Source: Methylopumilus universalis
GTDB lineage: Bacteria; Pseudomonadota; Gammaproteobacteria; Burkholderiales; Methylophilaceae
Reading direction: 5' to 3' (one strand)
Assembly: GCF_006363895.1 (NCBI RefSeq)
Contig: NZ_CP040953.1
DNA: 64,000 nucleotides
Position numbers and translations under genes: made by a program. The notes under the pieces are model-generated. The model had not been told where the DNA came from. It searched no databases and was given only the letters and a program-made list of their open reading frames with translations. How positions within the stretch are numbered: the stretch's first letter is position 1; the number at the start of each line of letters is the position of its first letter. Shown piece by piece: positions 33,569-42,691 of this stretch.

Positions 33569-35299
33569 TTAGGATTGATTAATCTTCTTGAGTAAAGTTT
33601 CAATTTTATCGACCTCGTTTAAGTTAAGCAGCCTTAGAACAGAAGTTTTAATATTTTTGATCGAGCTATTTAAAACCTGTTCTTTCACGCTAAGAATATG
33701 AGAGGGATGCATTGAGAGTTGCTCAACACCCATACCGATCAATAATTTGGTCAGTTTTGGTTCGCCTGCCATTTCGCCACAAACTGCGATAGATTTTTTG
33801 TATTTATTTGCAGACTTTATAGTAAGCGCAATTAATTTTAATACAGCAGGATGAAGAGGGTTGTATAGATGCGAAACTGCATCATCCGTCCGATCAATCG
33901 CAAGTGCATATTGAATTAAATCATTTGTCCCAATAGATAAAAAATCCAGTTCTTGAGCAAAAATATCTGCACTAATTGCAGCTGCTGGTATTTCAATCAT
34001 GCCTCCAATAAGAATCTTTTCATTAAACTTTACTTTATCTTTTCTTAAGCTAGCTTTTGCCCTTTCTAAAAGAAGTTTGGTTTGGCGAAGCTCACTGATA
34101 CTACTTAACATAGGGAAAAGAATTTTAATATTTCCAAATTGAGAGGCCCTTAAAATGGCGCGAAGTTGGGTCATGAAAATCTTGGGTTCGGACAAGCACA
34201 ATCGAATAGCTCTTAACCCCAATGCCGGATTAGGGCTAATTTTTTTATTATTTAATGCTGTTTGTTTGTCAGCACCCGAATCTAAAGTGCGAATAGTAAC
34301 AGGCCTTTTACCCATTGCTTCAGCTACCTTTTTGTAGGCCTGAAATTGTTCTTCTTCATCTGGCATATCTTGTCTATTCATAAATAAGAACTCTGTTCTG
34401 AATAGACCGACTCCAGTAGCGCCTGAAGCATTCACTGAGATAATGTCGTTTGGCACTTCAATATTTGCAAAGAGGTGTATTAAAGCCCCATCTTTTGTAA
34501 TTGATTTTTTCGTCTTAATACGCTGAAGCTTTTCTTGTTCGTCACTCCATGAATCTTGGAGTGATTTATAGTGCTTTTGAATTTCTAGAGTTGGATTAAC
34601 AATCACCACACCTTGAGAGCCATCAACGATGATTAAATCATTATCACGTATTAAAGTCCTGGCATTTTGCAATGCCACAATGGAGGGTATATTCAAACTT
34701 CTTGATAAAATCGCAGTATGGGAAGTTACGCCACCGCCATCTGTAACAAAGGCTGCGTATTTATGATTTTTAAAGTGCAGTGCATCCGCTGGTGAAATGT
34801 CATGTGCAACTAAAATTGTTAATTTTTCTTTATTTTTTGCAGCAATTTGGTTTGAGTGACCTAAAAGTATTTTAATAACTCTTTCAACTACCTGTATAAC
34901 ATCTTGCTTTCTTTCCCTTAAATATTGATCTTCAATTTGATCAAATTGATTTACTACACTATCCATTTGTTTCTTAATGGCCCATTCTGCATTACATTTT
35001 TCGTTTTCAATAATAGATTTCGGTAAAGAAGACAATGACTTATCGTTTAGTATCATTAAGTGTGTATCAATAAAAGCACTTAGCTCTTTTGGTGAATCTG
35101 AAGGTAGTTGAGATTTGATTTTATTAAGTTCAACTCTTACAGCAGCAATAGCATCTTCAAATCTTTTGACTTCAAGCGGAATATTTTCAATTTCAATATC
35201 ATATTGAACAACTTCAAGGAGCGCATTTGAAATTAAATGTGCTCTGCCTATAGCAATGCCATTTGAAACTCCGATACCATGAATGCTAAATGGGGCCAT
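33569..35299 (-). CDS. ptsI: phosphoenolpyruvate-protein phosphotransferase (enzyme I)
   Basis: The 576-residue enzyme passes phosphate from PEP to HPr. The active-site His lies in GGVTSHTAILSRSLNIPSIV (about 188), the PEP domain has GVGLFRTEFLFMNR, DSGADK, RAIRLCL and IGTNDLIQYALAIDRTD, and CGEMAGEP is the C-terminal Cys motif. It follows ptsH by six bases. No sugar-specific EIIBC is in the window, so the chain is probably regulatory. Confidence 0.97.
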   Translation of the reverse strand: MAPFSIHGIGVSNGIAIGRAHLISNALLEVVQYDIEIENIPLEVKRFEDAIAAVRVELNKIKSQLPSDSPKELSAFIDTHLMILNDKSLSSLPKSIIENEKCNAEWAIKKQMDSVVNQFDQIEDQYLRERKQDVIQVVERVIKILLGHSNQIAAKNKEKLTILVAHDISPADALHFKNHKYAAFVTDGGGVTSHTAILSRSLNIPSIVALQNARTLIRDNDLIIVDGSQGVVIVNPTLEIQKHYKSLQDSWSDEQEKLQRIKTKKSITKDGALIHLFANIEVPNDIISVNASGATGVGLFRTEFLFMNRQDMPDEEEQFQAYKKVAEAMGKRPVTIRTLDSGADKQTALNNKKISPNPALGLRAIRLCLSEPKIFMTQLRAILRASQFGNIKILFPMLSSISELRQTKLLLERAKASLRKDKVKFNEKILIGGMIEIPAAAISADIFAQELDFLSIGTNDLIQYALAIDRTDDAVSHLYNPLHPAVLKLIALTIKSANKYKKSIAVCGEMAGEPKLTKLLIGMGVEQLSMHPSHILSVKEQVLNSSIKNIKTSVLRLLNLNEVDKIETLLKKINQS

Positions 35300-35305
35300 A
35301 TTACT

Positions 35306-35575
35306 TTATTCCCCCTCGCCGAAAAAATCATTGATGAGAGCGGAAAGAGAATTTAGAGCTTCTTTTTCATCTATACCTTCTGTCGTAATAATGACAATTG
35401 AGCCTTGGCTAGCTGCAAGCATCATCACACCCATAATACTTTTTGCATTCACTTTTTTTTCATTTTTTTCAATCCATATATCTGACTCAAATTGATTGGC
35501 TATCTGGGTTAGTTTTGCCGAGGCTCTTGCATGCAAGCCAAGTTTGTTGATGATTTTAATAGAAAGTGTTAGCAC
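35306..35575 (-). CDS. ptsH: phosphocarrier protein HPr
   Basis: The 89-residue protein has His15 in LGLHARAS (phosphorylated by enzyme I) and Ser46 in NAKSIMGVM (target of HprK). It passes phosphate to the EIIA protein encoded just upstream; the two genes overlap by seven bases. Confidence 0.97.
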   Translation of the reverse strand: MLTLSIKIINKLGLHARASAKLTQIANQFESDIWIEKNEKKVNAKSIMGVMMLAASQGSIVIITTEGIDEKEALNSLSALINDFFGEGE

Positions 35576-35967
35576 GATTGATTAGCTTGAATATGAATGA
35601 TGCCATCTTGAGCGCCCTGAATCGCTTTTGAAATAAGAGAGTCAAAAGACTCATTGCGATAACTAATAGTGCGGATTAGCATAGATAAATTAACCCCTGC
35701 AATTGCACTGACTTTTCCTGGCTTAATTATTTTAGTTATAATATTGCAAGGTGTTGCCCCAAATATATCTGTCAAAATTAAAACACCATCACCCTGATCT
35801 AAAAGATTAATTCTTTCAGATATTTGTTTAAACATACTTTCATGTGTGCAGTCATTTTCGATTGAGAGAGACTCTAAAAATAACGGCTTATCCCCAAGAA
35901 CATGTGTTGCACATTCAATGAGAGATTTTCCGAGTTCCCCGTGCGTGATAAGAAGGATACTGATCAT
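35569..35967 (-). CDS. PTS mannose-family EIIA protein
   Basis: The 132-residue protein matches the EIIA-Man fold: ILLITHGELGKSL with active His9 and LTDIFGATPCN (about 65-75). It accepts phosphate from HPr. In betaproteobacteria this protein usually lacks partner EIIB/EIIC and acts in regulation, and that is the case here: the neighbours are ptsH, ptsI, rapZ and hprK. Overlaps ptsH by seven bases. Confidence 0.93.
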   Translation of the reverse strand: MISILLITHGELGKSLIECATHVLGDKPLFLESLSIENDCTHESMFKQISERINLLDQGDGVLILTDIFGATPCNIITKIIKPGKVSAIAGVNLSMLIRTISYRNESFDSLISKAIQGAQDGIIHIQANQSC

Positions 35968-35974
35968 AGGTATT

Positions 35975-36814
35975 TTAATGGTTAATATCTCTGTGACGAA
36001 TAATCACTTGAGATTTTGGGTTGGAAAAGTTGGTAAATAATTTATTTGCAATATAAACAGAGCGATGTTTGCCACCAGTGCATCCAATAGCTATATTTAG
36101 AGAATGTCTTTGGTCTGTTTTGAAAGCGTTAAGCCATTCATTTATGAAGTGATTAATATCATGAAACATCTTATCAACCTCTTTGTAGTTTTCAAAGAAA
36201 TCTGCAACAGGCTTATCTATGCCCGTTAAGTTTTTTAGATTTGACTCATAGTGTGGGTTTGGAAGACAACGCACATCAAAGATAAAATCCGCATCAAGTG
36301 GGATACCAAATTTGTATCCGAATGAACTAAATTGTAAAGCCAAGTGATCTTCTTTTAGCTGAGTCAATTCACTCAACGTCTTTTTCAATATATTGGCTGA
36401 CATATTACTTGTATCAATTTTGTATCCAATTTCAGCCAAAGGTGCGAGCATGGAGCGCTCTTTTTCTATAGTTTCATCAAGAGATAGCTTTTCATTTGCT
36501 AGCGGATGTCTCCGTCTCGTTTCACCAAAACGCCTTACTATAGACTCTGTTGATGATTCCAAATAAATAAGCTTTGTTTTAATTGATAAAGACTCAATTT
36601 CTTTGATAACAAAAGGTAATTTTTCAATGTCAATACTTCTAATATCAACGCTAATAGCAACTTTATCTTGATGCTCATGATTAAGATGTTGAGAAATGCT
36701 AGACAAAAGTGTGACGGGTAAATTGTCAATACAGTAAAAGCCATTATCTTCGAGCGCATTTAGGGCAATGCTTTTGCCCGAGCCTGATAATCCTGAAATA
36801 ATAATAACTTCCAT
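35975..36814 (-). CDS. rapZ: RNase adapter protein RapZ
   Basis: The 279-residue protein has the Walker A loop GLSGSGKS (about 8-15), IDNLPVTLL, VDIRS, FGETRRRHPL and the C-terminal IGCTGGKHRSVYIA motif. RapZ directs RNase E to the GlmZ small RNA in enterobacteria; in betaproteobacteria the target is less clear. It follows hprK by two bases, as in the conserved rpoN-hpf-hprK-rapZ order. Confidence 0.97.
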   Translation of the reverse strand: MEVIIISGLSGSGKSIALNALEDNGFYCIDNLPVTLLSSISQHLNHEHQDKVAISVDIRSIDIEKLPFVIKEIESLSIKTKLIYLESSTESIVRRFGETRRRHPLANEKLSLDETIEKERSMLAPLAEIGYKIDTSNMSANILKKTLSELTQLKEDHLALQFSSFGYKFGIPLDADFIFDVRCLPNPHYESNLKNLTGIDKPVADFFENYKEVDKMFHDINHFINEWLNAFKTDQRHSLNIAIGCTGGKHRSVYIANKLFTNFSNPKSQVIIRHRDINH

Positions 36815-36816
36815 AA

Positions 36817-37398
36817 TTAATGATCTAAACTTAATTGAAGATTAAGTTTTTGTGAAAAAATCTCTGTTGTATTTGATCCTTTATTCAGCAATATATAGTT
36901 TTTAACTGCAGTTTCAATTAAAAGACTTATATGCCTTGCTTGATTTACAGGAAGCTCAATCTTAGGAACGGTAATATCAAAAAGCTTATAAGTGTTTATA
37001 TTCATTGTCAGTCTCGAATAGACAATTTTTTTTTGGAATGATTTCAATTCAATTACTAAAAAAAGTTTTTCTTTTTTTATTACACTTCTATCACCGAATA
37101 ATTTTTTAATATCAAGTATGCCTAAGTTTCGCACCTCCATCATATTTTTAAGGAGTGATGGCGCTTGGCCTATGAGTGTATTTTTGTCTTGTTTGTAAAA
37201 TGCAACACTATCATCAGCAATAAGCTTGTTGCCTCTATCAATTAAATCTAGGGCTACCTCGCTTTTACCAATACCTGATTTTCCAATAATTAGAATACCT
37301 TTACCTTTAATTTCAACAAAAACACCATGTACATGTTTTGTAATTTCAGGGGCTTTAGATTTTAATAGGCCTAAATTAAAAAATTTCGATAAATACAT
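36817..37398 (-). CDS. hprK: HPr kinase/phosphorylase, short form without N-terminal domain
   Basis: The 193-residue protein contains the catalytic domain of HprK: HGVFVEIKGKGILIIGKSGIGKSEVALDLIDRG (Walker A at 39-46), LIADDSV, MEVRNLGILDIKKLFG (signature) and the closing QARHISLLIETAVKNYIL. Usual betaproteobacterial HprK is about 310 residues with Walker A near 155; here roughly 115 N-terminal residues are absent. Short HprK forms are known in alphaproteobacteria. The ATG overlaps the hpf stop by one base (TAATG), so no hidden N-terminal part fits upstream. It phosphorylates Ser46 of HPr. Confidence 0.9.
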   Translation of the reverse strand: MYLSKFFNLGLLKSKAPEITKHVHGVFVEIKGKGILIIGKSGIGKSEVALDLIDRGNKLIADDSVAFYKQDKNTLIGQAPSLLKNMMEVRNLGILDIKKLFGDRSVIKKEKLFLVIELKSFQKKIVYSRLTMNINTYKLFDITVPKIELPVNQARHISLLIETAVKNYILLNKGSNTTEIFSQKLNLQLSLDH

Positions 37399-37724
37399 TA
37401 TTCTATCGGCTGATGTTTCAAGCCGCCTTCTACTCGGTGGTGGTCTTTATGAAGTTCTTTATATTTAATGACTTGACGATCTAATTTATCCGATAGTAAA
37501 TCAATGGCGGTGTACATATTTTCGCCTCTGCACTCGGCATGAATATCACTCTTTGGCAGATGAATTGTAGCCTCTGCAATATGTTCTAGTTTATTAACTG
37601 TGAGTGTGACCTTTGCATCAATGACATGATCAAAATGATGAAAAATTTTAGCTAATTTAGTTTCAATATATTCCTTTAATGACGGAGTTATTTCTAAATG
37701 ATGGCCAGTTAAATGAATATTCAT
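37398..37724 (-). CDS. hpf: ribosome hibernation promoting factor (short form)
   Basis: The 108-residue protein is the short HPF/YfiA type: MNIHLTGHHLEITPSLKEYIETKLAKIFHHFD, then the beta-alpha core to about residue 95 and a His-rich tail. It binds the 30S subunit and, in short form, favours 100S dimers. It lies 21 bases after rpoN and overlaps hprK by one base. Confidence 0.96.
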   Translation of the reverse strand: MNIHLTGHHLEITPSLKEYIETKLAKIFHHFDHVIDAKVTLTVNKLEHIAEATIHLPKSDIHAECRGENMYTAIDLLSDKLDRQVIKYKELHKDHHRVEGGLKHQPIE

Positions 37725-37745
37725 GTTATTTCCTTAAGGTTAGTG

Positions 37746-39155
37746 TTATAGAATTTTTCTAAGGTTGGTTGGAGCAATATTTAGTATTTCTCTGTATTTC
37801 GCTACAGTTCTGCGGGCGATATTTATATCCTGATTCTTTAATAATAAAACAATCTCGTTATCTGAAAGTGGTTTTTTGGGATCTTCTTGTTTAATAACTT
37901 CTTTAATTTTAGCCCTAATTGCAGTAGATGCAAGTTCATTACCTGAGCTATTATCAATTGAACTTCCAAAAAAGAATTTGAGCTCATAAATACCCCGAGG
38001 AGTATTAATATATTTATTTGATGTAACTCTGGAAATCGTGGATTCATGAAGACCAACTTCTTCAGCAATCTCTCTTAAAATAAGAGGCTTCATCATTGAT
38101 TCACCATAGTCTAAAAAATCTTTTTGATGTTTCATGATGGCTTCTGAAACCTTAAGAATTGTTACAAAGCGCTGTTGAATATTTTTCACAATCCATTTTG
38201 CTTCTTGTATTTGATTAGATAAATGATGGGTTGAGTCAGCTTCTGAATTTTTCATTAAGTCTCGATAAATATGATTTAAGCGGAGCTTTGGAATTGCTTG
38301 TTCGTTTAATGAAACTTGCCATTTAGCCTTGACTTTTTTTACATTAACTTCATGTTGAATGAAGTGATGACTTTCAATAGTAGAAAATATATTTCCAGGT
38401 TTTGGATTGAGACTTTTAATCACTTTCTGAACTTCTCTGAGTGATTCATCTTCACAGCCTAATATTTTTTTAAGCCTAACAAAGTCACGAGCGGCTAGAA
38501 GATTGAGATGATTCTTAATAACTTTAATAGAAAGTGTATGAACCGGAGTTTCCTCTTTACTTTCAAGCTGAAGCGTCAAGCATTCAATAAGATCTCTTGC
38601 GCCAATTCCAGGAGGCGCTTGTTTTTGAAGTAATTTCAATAAAGATTCTATTTCTTCAATGTTTACTTCATATTCCTTTGGAATGCTTGCTAAAAAGTAA
38701 TCAAGGGACTCTTCTAAATAACCATCCTCATTGATTGAATCTATTAGAAGAGAAATAATTGCTTGGTCTTTTTCACTAATTGGAAGTAAATGAAAAATAT
38801 CTTCAAGGTATTGTTTTAGAGTTTGTGTCGCAGACTCTCGATAATCATTTGAATCGGCATAATTATTATCTTTTGCATATTCGTCATCCCAATTGATTTC
38901 GTGCTCATAAATGGGCTCCTGGATTTCTTGATCGTTTAAAATTTCGAATGAAGTTTCTTCCTGAGGAATTCCTACAATATCTTTACTATCTTCCTCGTCT
39001 TCCTCAAGCATTTCAATTAAAGGGTTCTGCTGAATAAGGATTTCAAGTTCTTGATTAAGCTCTACCGATGACATCTGAAGAAGCTTAATGGACTGTTGGA
39101 GTTGAGGGGTAAGCGATAGGTGCTGGGACGCTTTAAATTGAAGATTTTGTTTCAT
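37746..39155 (-). CDS. rpoN: RNA polymerase sigma-54 factor RpoN
   Basis: The 469-residue factor has the N-terminal activator-interacting region (QHLSLTPQLQQSIKLLQMS, about 12-30), an acidic region II (about 55-105), the core-binding domain (about 120-290), a helix-turn-helix (about 375-395, EVGLHESTISRVTSNKYI) and the RpoN box ARRTVAKYRE (about 447-456). All parts are intact, so sigma-54 transcription is expected although the only sigma-54-type activator in the window (NtrX) looks unable to activate it. Confidence 0.97.
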   Translation of the reverse strand: MKQNLQFKASQHLSLTPQLQQSIKLLQMSSVELNQELEILIQQNPLIEMLEEDEEDSKDIVGIPQEETSFEILNDQEIQEPIYEHEINWDDEYAKDNNYADSNDYRESATQTLKQYLEDIFHLLPISEKDQAIISLLIDSINEDGYLEESLDYFLASIPKEYEVNIEEIESLLKLLQKQAPPGIGARDLIECLTLQLESKEETPVHTLSIKVIKNHLNLLAARDFVRLKKILGCEDESLREVQKVIKSLNPKPGNIFSTIESHHFIQHEVNVKKVKAKWQVSLNEQAIPKLRLNHIYRDLMKNSEADSTHHLSNQIQEAKWIVKNIQQRFVTILKVSEAIMKHQKDFLDYGESMMKPLILREIAEEVGLHESTISRVTSNKYINTPRGIYELKFFFGSSIDNSSGNELASTAIRAKIKEVIKQEDPKKPLSDNEIVLLLKNQDINIARRTVAKYREILNIAPTNLRKIL

Positions 39156-39181
39156 CGCCTAAATAGCGCTAATTTAAATAG

Positions 39182-39904
39182 TTATAGATAAAAGTCCTTG
39201 CCCAAATAAACATCTTTGACATTTTGATCGTTAACAAGAGTTTTAGGTAGGCCGGATGCGAGAATTTTCCCTTGATTTACAATATACGCGCGATCACAAA
39301 TGCCTAAAGTTTCACGAACATTATGATCTGTTATAAGAATCCCAATTTGTTGTTTAGCAAGATATTTAATGATTTTTTGAATATCAATGACCGCGATCGG
39401 ATCAATACCTGCAAAAGGTTCATCCAATAGAATAAATGTGGGATCAGAAGCAAGGCATCTAGCAATTTCAACGCGACGTCTTTCGCCACCGGAAAGGCTA
39501 ATTGCAGGACTATTTCTAATATGACCAATACCTAATTCTTGAAGAAGCCCTTCAAGCCTTACATTCATTTTTTCACGCGTTAACTCTTGTAATTCTAAAA
39601 TGGCTAAAATATTTTCAGCCACTGTCATTTTTCTAAAGATCGAAGGCTCTTGAGGAAGGTAAGAGAGACCTAATTTTGCTCGACTATGAATGGGCATTTT
39701 GGATATATTTGCACCATCGAGCGAGATGCGTCCTCGATCAGTCGGGATAAGTCCTACAATCATATAAAAACTTGTTGTTTTCCCAGCACCATTGGGACCC
39801 AGCAATCCTACAATTTCACCACTTTTGATAGTTAAAGATACATCTTGAACGACAGTTCTTTTTTTAAAAGTTTTTTTAAGGTTTTCAATGACCAATTCAC
39901 TCAT
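39182..39904 (-). CDS. lptB: LPS export ABC transporter ATP-binding protein LptB
   Basis: The 240-residue ABC ATPase has Walker A GPNGAGKTTSFYMI (about 35-48), signature SLSGGERRRVEIAR (about 139-152) and Walker B FILLDEPFAGIDP. The SYLPQEPSIFRKMTVAENI stretch is typical of LptB. It powers LPS extraction with LptF and LptG, which are encoded at 58-60 kb. Upstream neighbours are lptA and lptC. Confidence 0.97.
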   Translation of the reverse strand: MSELVIENLKKTFKKRTVVQDVSLTIKSGEIVGLLGPNGAGKTTSFYMIVGLIPTDRGRISLDGANISKMPIHSRAKLGLSYLPQEPSIFRKMTVAENILAILELQELTREKMNVRLEGLLQELGIGHIRNSPAISLSGGERRRVEIARCLASDPTFILLDEPFAGIDPIAVIDIQKIIKYLAKQQIGILITDHNVRETLGICDRAYIVNQGKILASGLPKTLVNDQNVKDVYLGKDFYL

Positions 39905-39913
39905 AGCGACTTA

Positions 39914-40468
39914 TTATTCCTGTATTTTTTTCTTGGGTTGAATAATTGCACGCGTTCTGCCGCCCGGCACAGTCTCGCCCGCTTTATTTTTAGTGTTACC
40001 TGACATTGCTTTTGCAAATTCAGCATTTGCGTCGTACATGATGTAATCACCTTGAACGACATCCCCACCTTTTTTTACCCACGCTTTGCTATATAAATGA
40101 ACTTTGTCCATGCGGCCATCATATTCAATTCTCTGGGCGCTTCCTTCAATATATTCATTTTTACCTTCTTGTTTTTGTTTAAAAGTTGTGGGATTACCGA
40201 CACTTGTACTATGTTGAAAGCCTTGATTGTCTTCTCGGATGGTAAGTTCATCAGCTTTAATAAGAAGTGTACCTTGCGTCAAAATGACATTGCCAGAATA
40301 TACACTTGTATTCTTTGAGTCATCAGAAGTCATTGTGTCAGATTCAAGCTCGATAGGCTTATCTCGGTCTGCCTTTTCTGCAAAAACGTAAGACGAGCTG
40401 ATGCTAATGATGCATAAGCTAGCAAAGATAGTTTTCAGTGACGATACTTTTAAAAAAGATAAGCACAT
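39914..40468 (-). CDS. lptA: LPS export periplasmic protein LptA
   Basis: The 184-residue protein has a signal peptide (about 1-30) and the LptA/OstA beta-jellyroll core: DKPIELESDTMTSDD, VYSGNVILTQGTLLIKADELTIRED (about 56-80), and IEGSAQRIEYDGRMDKVHLYSKAWV. It forms the periplasmic bridge for LPS. The gene overlaps lptC by one base and lies nine bases before lptB. Confidence 0.94.
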   Translation of the reverse strand: MCLSFLKVSSLKTIFASLCIISISSSYVFAEKADRDKPIELESDTMTSDDSKNTSVYSGNVILTQGTLLIKADELTIREDNQGFQHSTSVGNPTTFKQKQEGKNEYIEGSAQRIEYDGRMDKVHLYSKAWVKKGGDVVQGDYIMYDANAEFAKAMSGNTKNKAGETVPGGRTRAIIQPKKKIQE

Positions 40469-41097
40469 TATTTTTTTAGATTCTTATTTTGAATAATTGG
40501 ATTAACGTTTAAATTTGTTTTTTTAACAGGCTTTTCATAATGCACACGAACTTTACCTAATAACGTCATTATTCCATTCTTTTTGTCATAATTCATACCA
40601 ATTGCATTAACGATTGTTTTGGGATCTTGAGTAATGCGAACAGGCCTTTTTGTAAATGCTTGGTCTTTATTTGGCAATACAGTCAACTGATCTGTAAAGA
40701 GCTCCATTTTTGGTTTTGTTTCAGACTCGAGGCGGACCACTTTTACATTATCAATAATTTGTACTTCTTCGCCGTCGGTCGAAACAAGACCAATTCCACC
40801 TTCAATTTTTGAGCTAGGTAGATTATTTTTATATCTAATAAAAAGAGGTTTTTTAAGCCGCGTCGTATCATCTTGAGCAAAATGTGTCATTTCATTTGCA
40901 GATAAAATGAAATGAGTAGATCCATTTGATTCAGTTTGTATTGTTTTGAAATTTGTTAAAAAATAATCGGGGCTGTTGCTTAGTTTATTTCCCCTTTTTT
41001 CACTTTCATTTTCAACGGAAACTTGAACCCAGTAAGAAATAAAAGCTAAGATTGCAGCAAAAAAAATAGGAAATAAAACAGAGAAGCGATTGATCAT
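40468..41097 (-). CDS. lptC: LPS export protein LptC
   Basis: The 209-residue protein has one N-terminal helix (about 7-27) and the LptC beta-jellyroll: DYFLTNFKTIQTESNGSTHFILSANEM (about 44-70), GEEVQIIDNVKVVR and MGMNYDKKNGIMTLLGKVRVHYEKP. It docks LPS from LptBFG onto LptA at the inner membrane. It overlaps kdsC by four bases. Confidence 0.93.
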   Translation of the reverse strand: MINRFSVLFPIFFAAILAFISYWVQVSVENESEKRGNKLSNSPDYFLTNFKTIQTESNGSTHFILSANEMTHFAQDDTTRLKKPLFIRYKNNLPSSKIEGGIGLVSTDGEEVQIIDNVKVVRLESETKPKMELFTDQLTVLPNKDQAFTKRPVRITQDPKTIVNAIGMNYDKKNGIMTLLGKVRVHYEKPVKKTNLNVNPIIQNKNLKK

Positions 41098-41621
41098 TTA
41101 AAGTAAGGTGCAACGATTTCATCATAAGTGCCTTGAGCCTTCATAATAAAATCACAAGCCTCACGAACGGCGCCATAACCAGCAATCTTTTCTGTAACAA
41201 GATGCGCAATTTTTTTAACTTCATCGTGCCCTGCAGGAACAGTAATAGCCAAACCTGATTGCAACATAGGAGGCAAATCTACAATATCATCTCCCATAAA
41301 TGCGCATTCTTCAGGCTTTAATCCTGTCTTTTGAACGAGGTCAGCAAATGCTTCTTTTTTATCTGCAATGCCTTGGTAAAAGTAATCTACCTCTAAATTT
41401 TCAGCGCGAATAAGGACGCTATTTGAATTCCGGCCGGTAATAATTGCAAGCTTAACCCCACTTTTTTTTAGTAATCGCATACCTAAACCATCTTGAGTAT
41501 TGAACATTTTGTATTCTTGACCATCATCCCCTATAAATAGAGAACCATCCGTCATAACACCATCAACATCAAAAATAACGAGTTTGATTTTTTGCGCACG
41601 CTCTTTTAGGTTTGAATTCAT
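41094..41621 (-). CDS. kdsC: 3-deoxy-D-manno-octulosonate 8-phosphate phosphatase KdsC
   Basis: The 175-residue HAD hydrolase has FDVDGVMTDG (Asp18 and Asp20), ITGRNS and FMGDDIVDLPPM, the KdsC arrangement without a cap domain. It makes Kdo from Kdo-8-phosphate. Overlaps lptC and kdsD. Confidence 0.97.
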   Translation of the reverse strand: MNSNLKERAQKIKLVIFDVDGVMTDGSLFIGDDGQEYKMFNTQDGLGMRLLKKSGVKLAIITGRNSNSVLIRAENLEVDYFYQGIADKKEAFADLVQKTGLKPEECAFMGDDIVDLPPMLQSGLAITVPAGHDEVKKIAHLVTEKIAGYGAVREACDFIMKAQGTYDEIVAPYFK

Positions 41622-42601
41622 TAAATGACTTTCGCTTTAAAGAGATCGTGCATATTAAAAGCCCCTACTAATTTATTCTCTCTGTTCACTACAAGAATGC
41701 CATTAATTTTATTGAGATCCATTAAGTTGATTGCATCAATAATGATTTGATCATCAAATATTGTCTTAGGATTTTTGTTCATAATTTCTTTAATAGACTG
41801 TTTTTCATAATCTACTTTTTTAGAAAGCTGTCTTCTTAAATCACCGTCAGTAAATATACCTATGGGTTCGGATTGAGCATTTACAATCGCCGTAAAGCCT
41901 AAGCCCTTAAGAGATATCTCAAGTATCGCATCAGAAAGTAATGCATCTTCTTTGATTGAAGGCGCTTTTTCGATTTCTCTCATAATATCTTTTACCCGAA
42001 TAACTTGTCTTTTGCCTAAACTGCCACCTGGATGTGATCGGGCAAAATCTTCAGCGGTAAACGCTCTTTGATCAAGAACACAAATTGCTAAAGCATCTCC
42101 TAACGCAAGGGATGCTGTGGAGCTAGCGGTAGGGGAAAGCCCTAAAGGACAAGCTTCTTGAGACACATGAGCGCTTAAATGAATTTCGGATTCCCTAGCA
42201 AGCTCAGAATCAGTATTGCCTGTAATTGAAATAATTTTTGCACCGATTCTTTTAATGACAGGCAGGATAGATAAAAGCTCATCACTTTTACCAGAATTTG
42301 ATAGAAAAATAACTACATCATTAGATGTAATCATGCCTAAATCACCATGGCTAGCTTCCGCAGGATGCATAAAAAAGCTTGGCGTGCCTGTACTTGCGAA
42401 AGTAGAAGCTAGTTTTCTTCCGATATGCCCCGATTTGCCCATTCCACTCACCACAACTCTGCCATCGCAATGTAAAATGAGCTGAACCGCGTTGACGAAA
42501 TGATCATCAAGTCTATTCGCTAAAGATAAGATTTCTTGTGCTTCAATTTCAAGAACTTGGCGAGCGCGTTCAAGAGTATTTTTTGATGATGTCTTAGTCA
42601 T
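41621..42601 (-). CDS. kdsD: arabinose-5-phosphate isomerase KdsD
   Basis: The 326-residue enzyme has a SIS domain (GRVVVSGMGKSGHIGRKLASTFASTGTPSFFMHPAEASHGDLGMI, about 47-90) and two CBS domains (about 205-325). It makes arabinose-5-phosphate, the Kdo precursor. First gene of the kdsD-kdsC-lptC-lptA-lptB-rpoN block; divergent from the kef-type gene. Confidence 0.96.
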   Translation of the reverse strand: MTKTSSKNTLERARQVLEIEAQEILSLANRLDDHFVNAVQLILHCDGRVVVSGMGKSGHIGRKLASTFASTGTPSFFMHPAEASHGDLGMITSNDVVIFLSNSGKSDELLSILPVIKRIGAKIISITGNTDSELARESEIHLSAHVSQEACPLGLSPTASSTASLALGDALAICVLDQRAFTAEDFARSHPGGSLGKRQVIRVKDIMREIEKAPSIKEDALLSDAILEISLKGLGFTAIVNAQSEPIGIFTDGDLRRQLSKKVDYEKQSIKEIMNKNPKTIFDDQIIIDAINLMDLNKINGILVVNRENKLVGAFNMHDLFKAKVI

Positions 42602-42691
42602 AATGACATTGTAGAGGGTAATAGATACTCGTGTAAAAGGGTTTATATAGGCTTTAAGCCTAAAAATTATTGATTAATATTGGATAAATGA

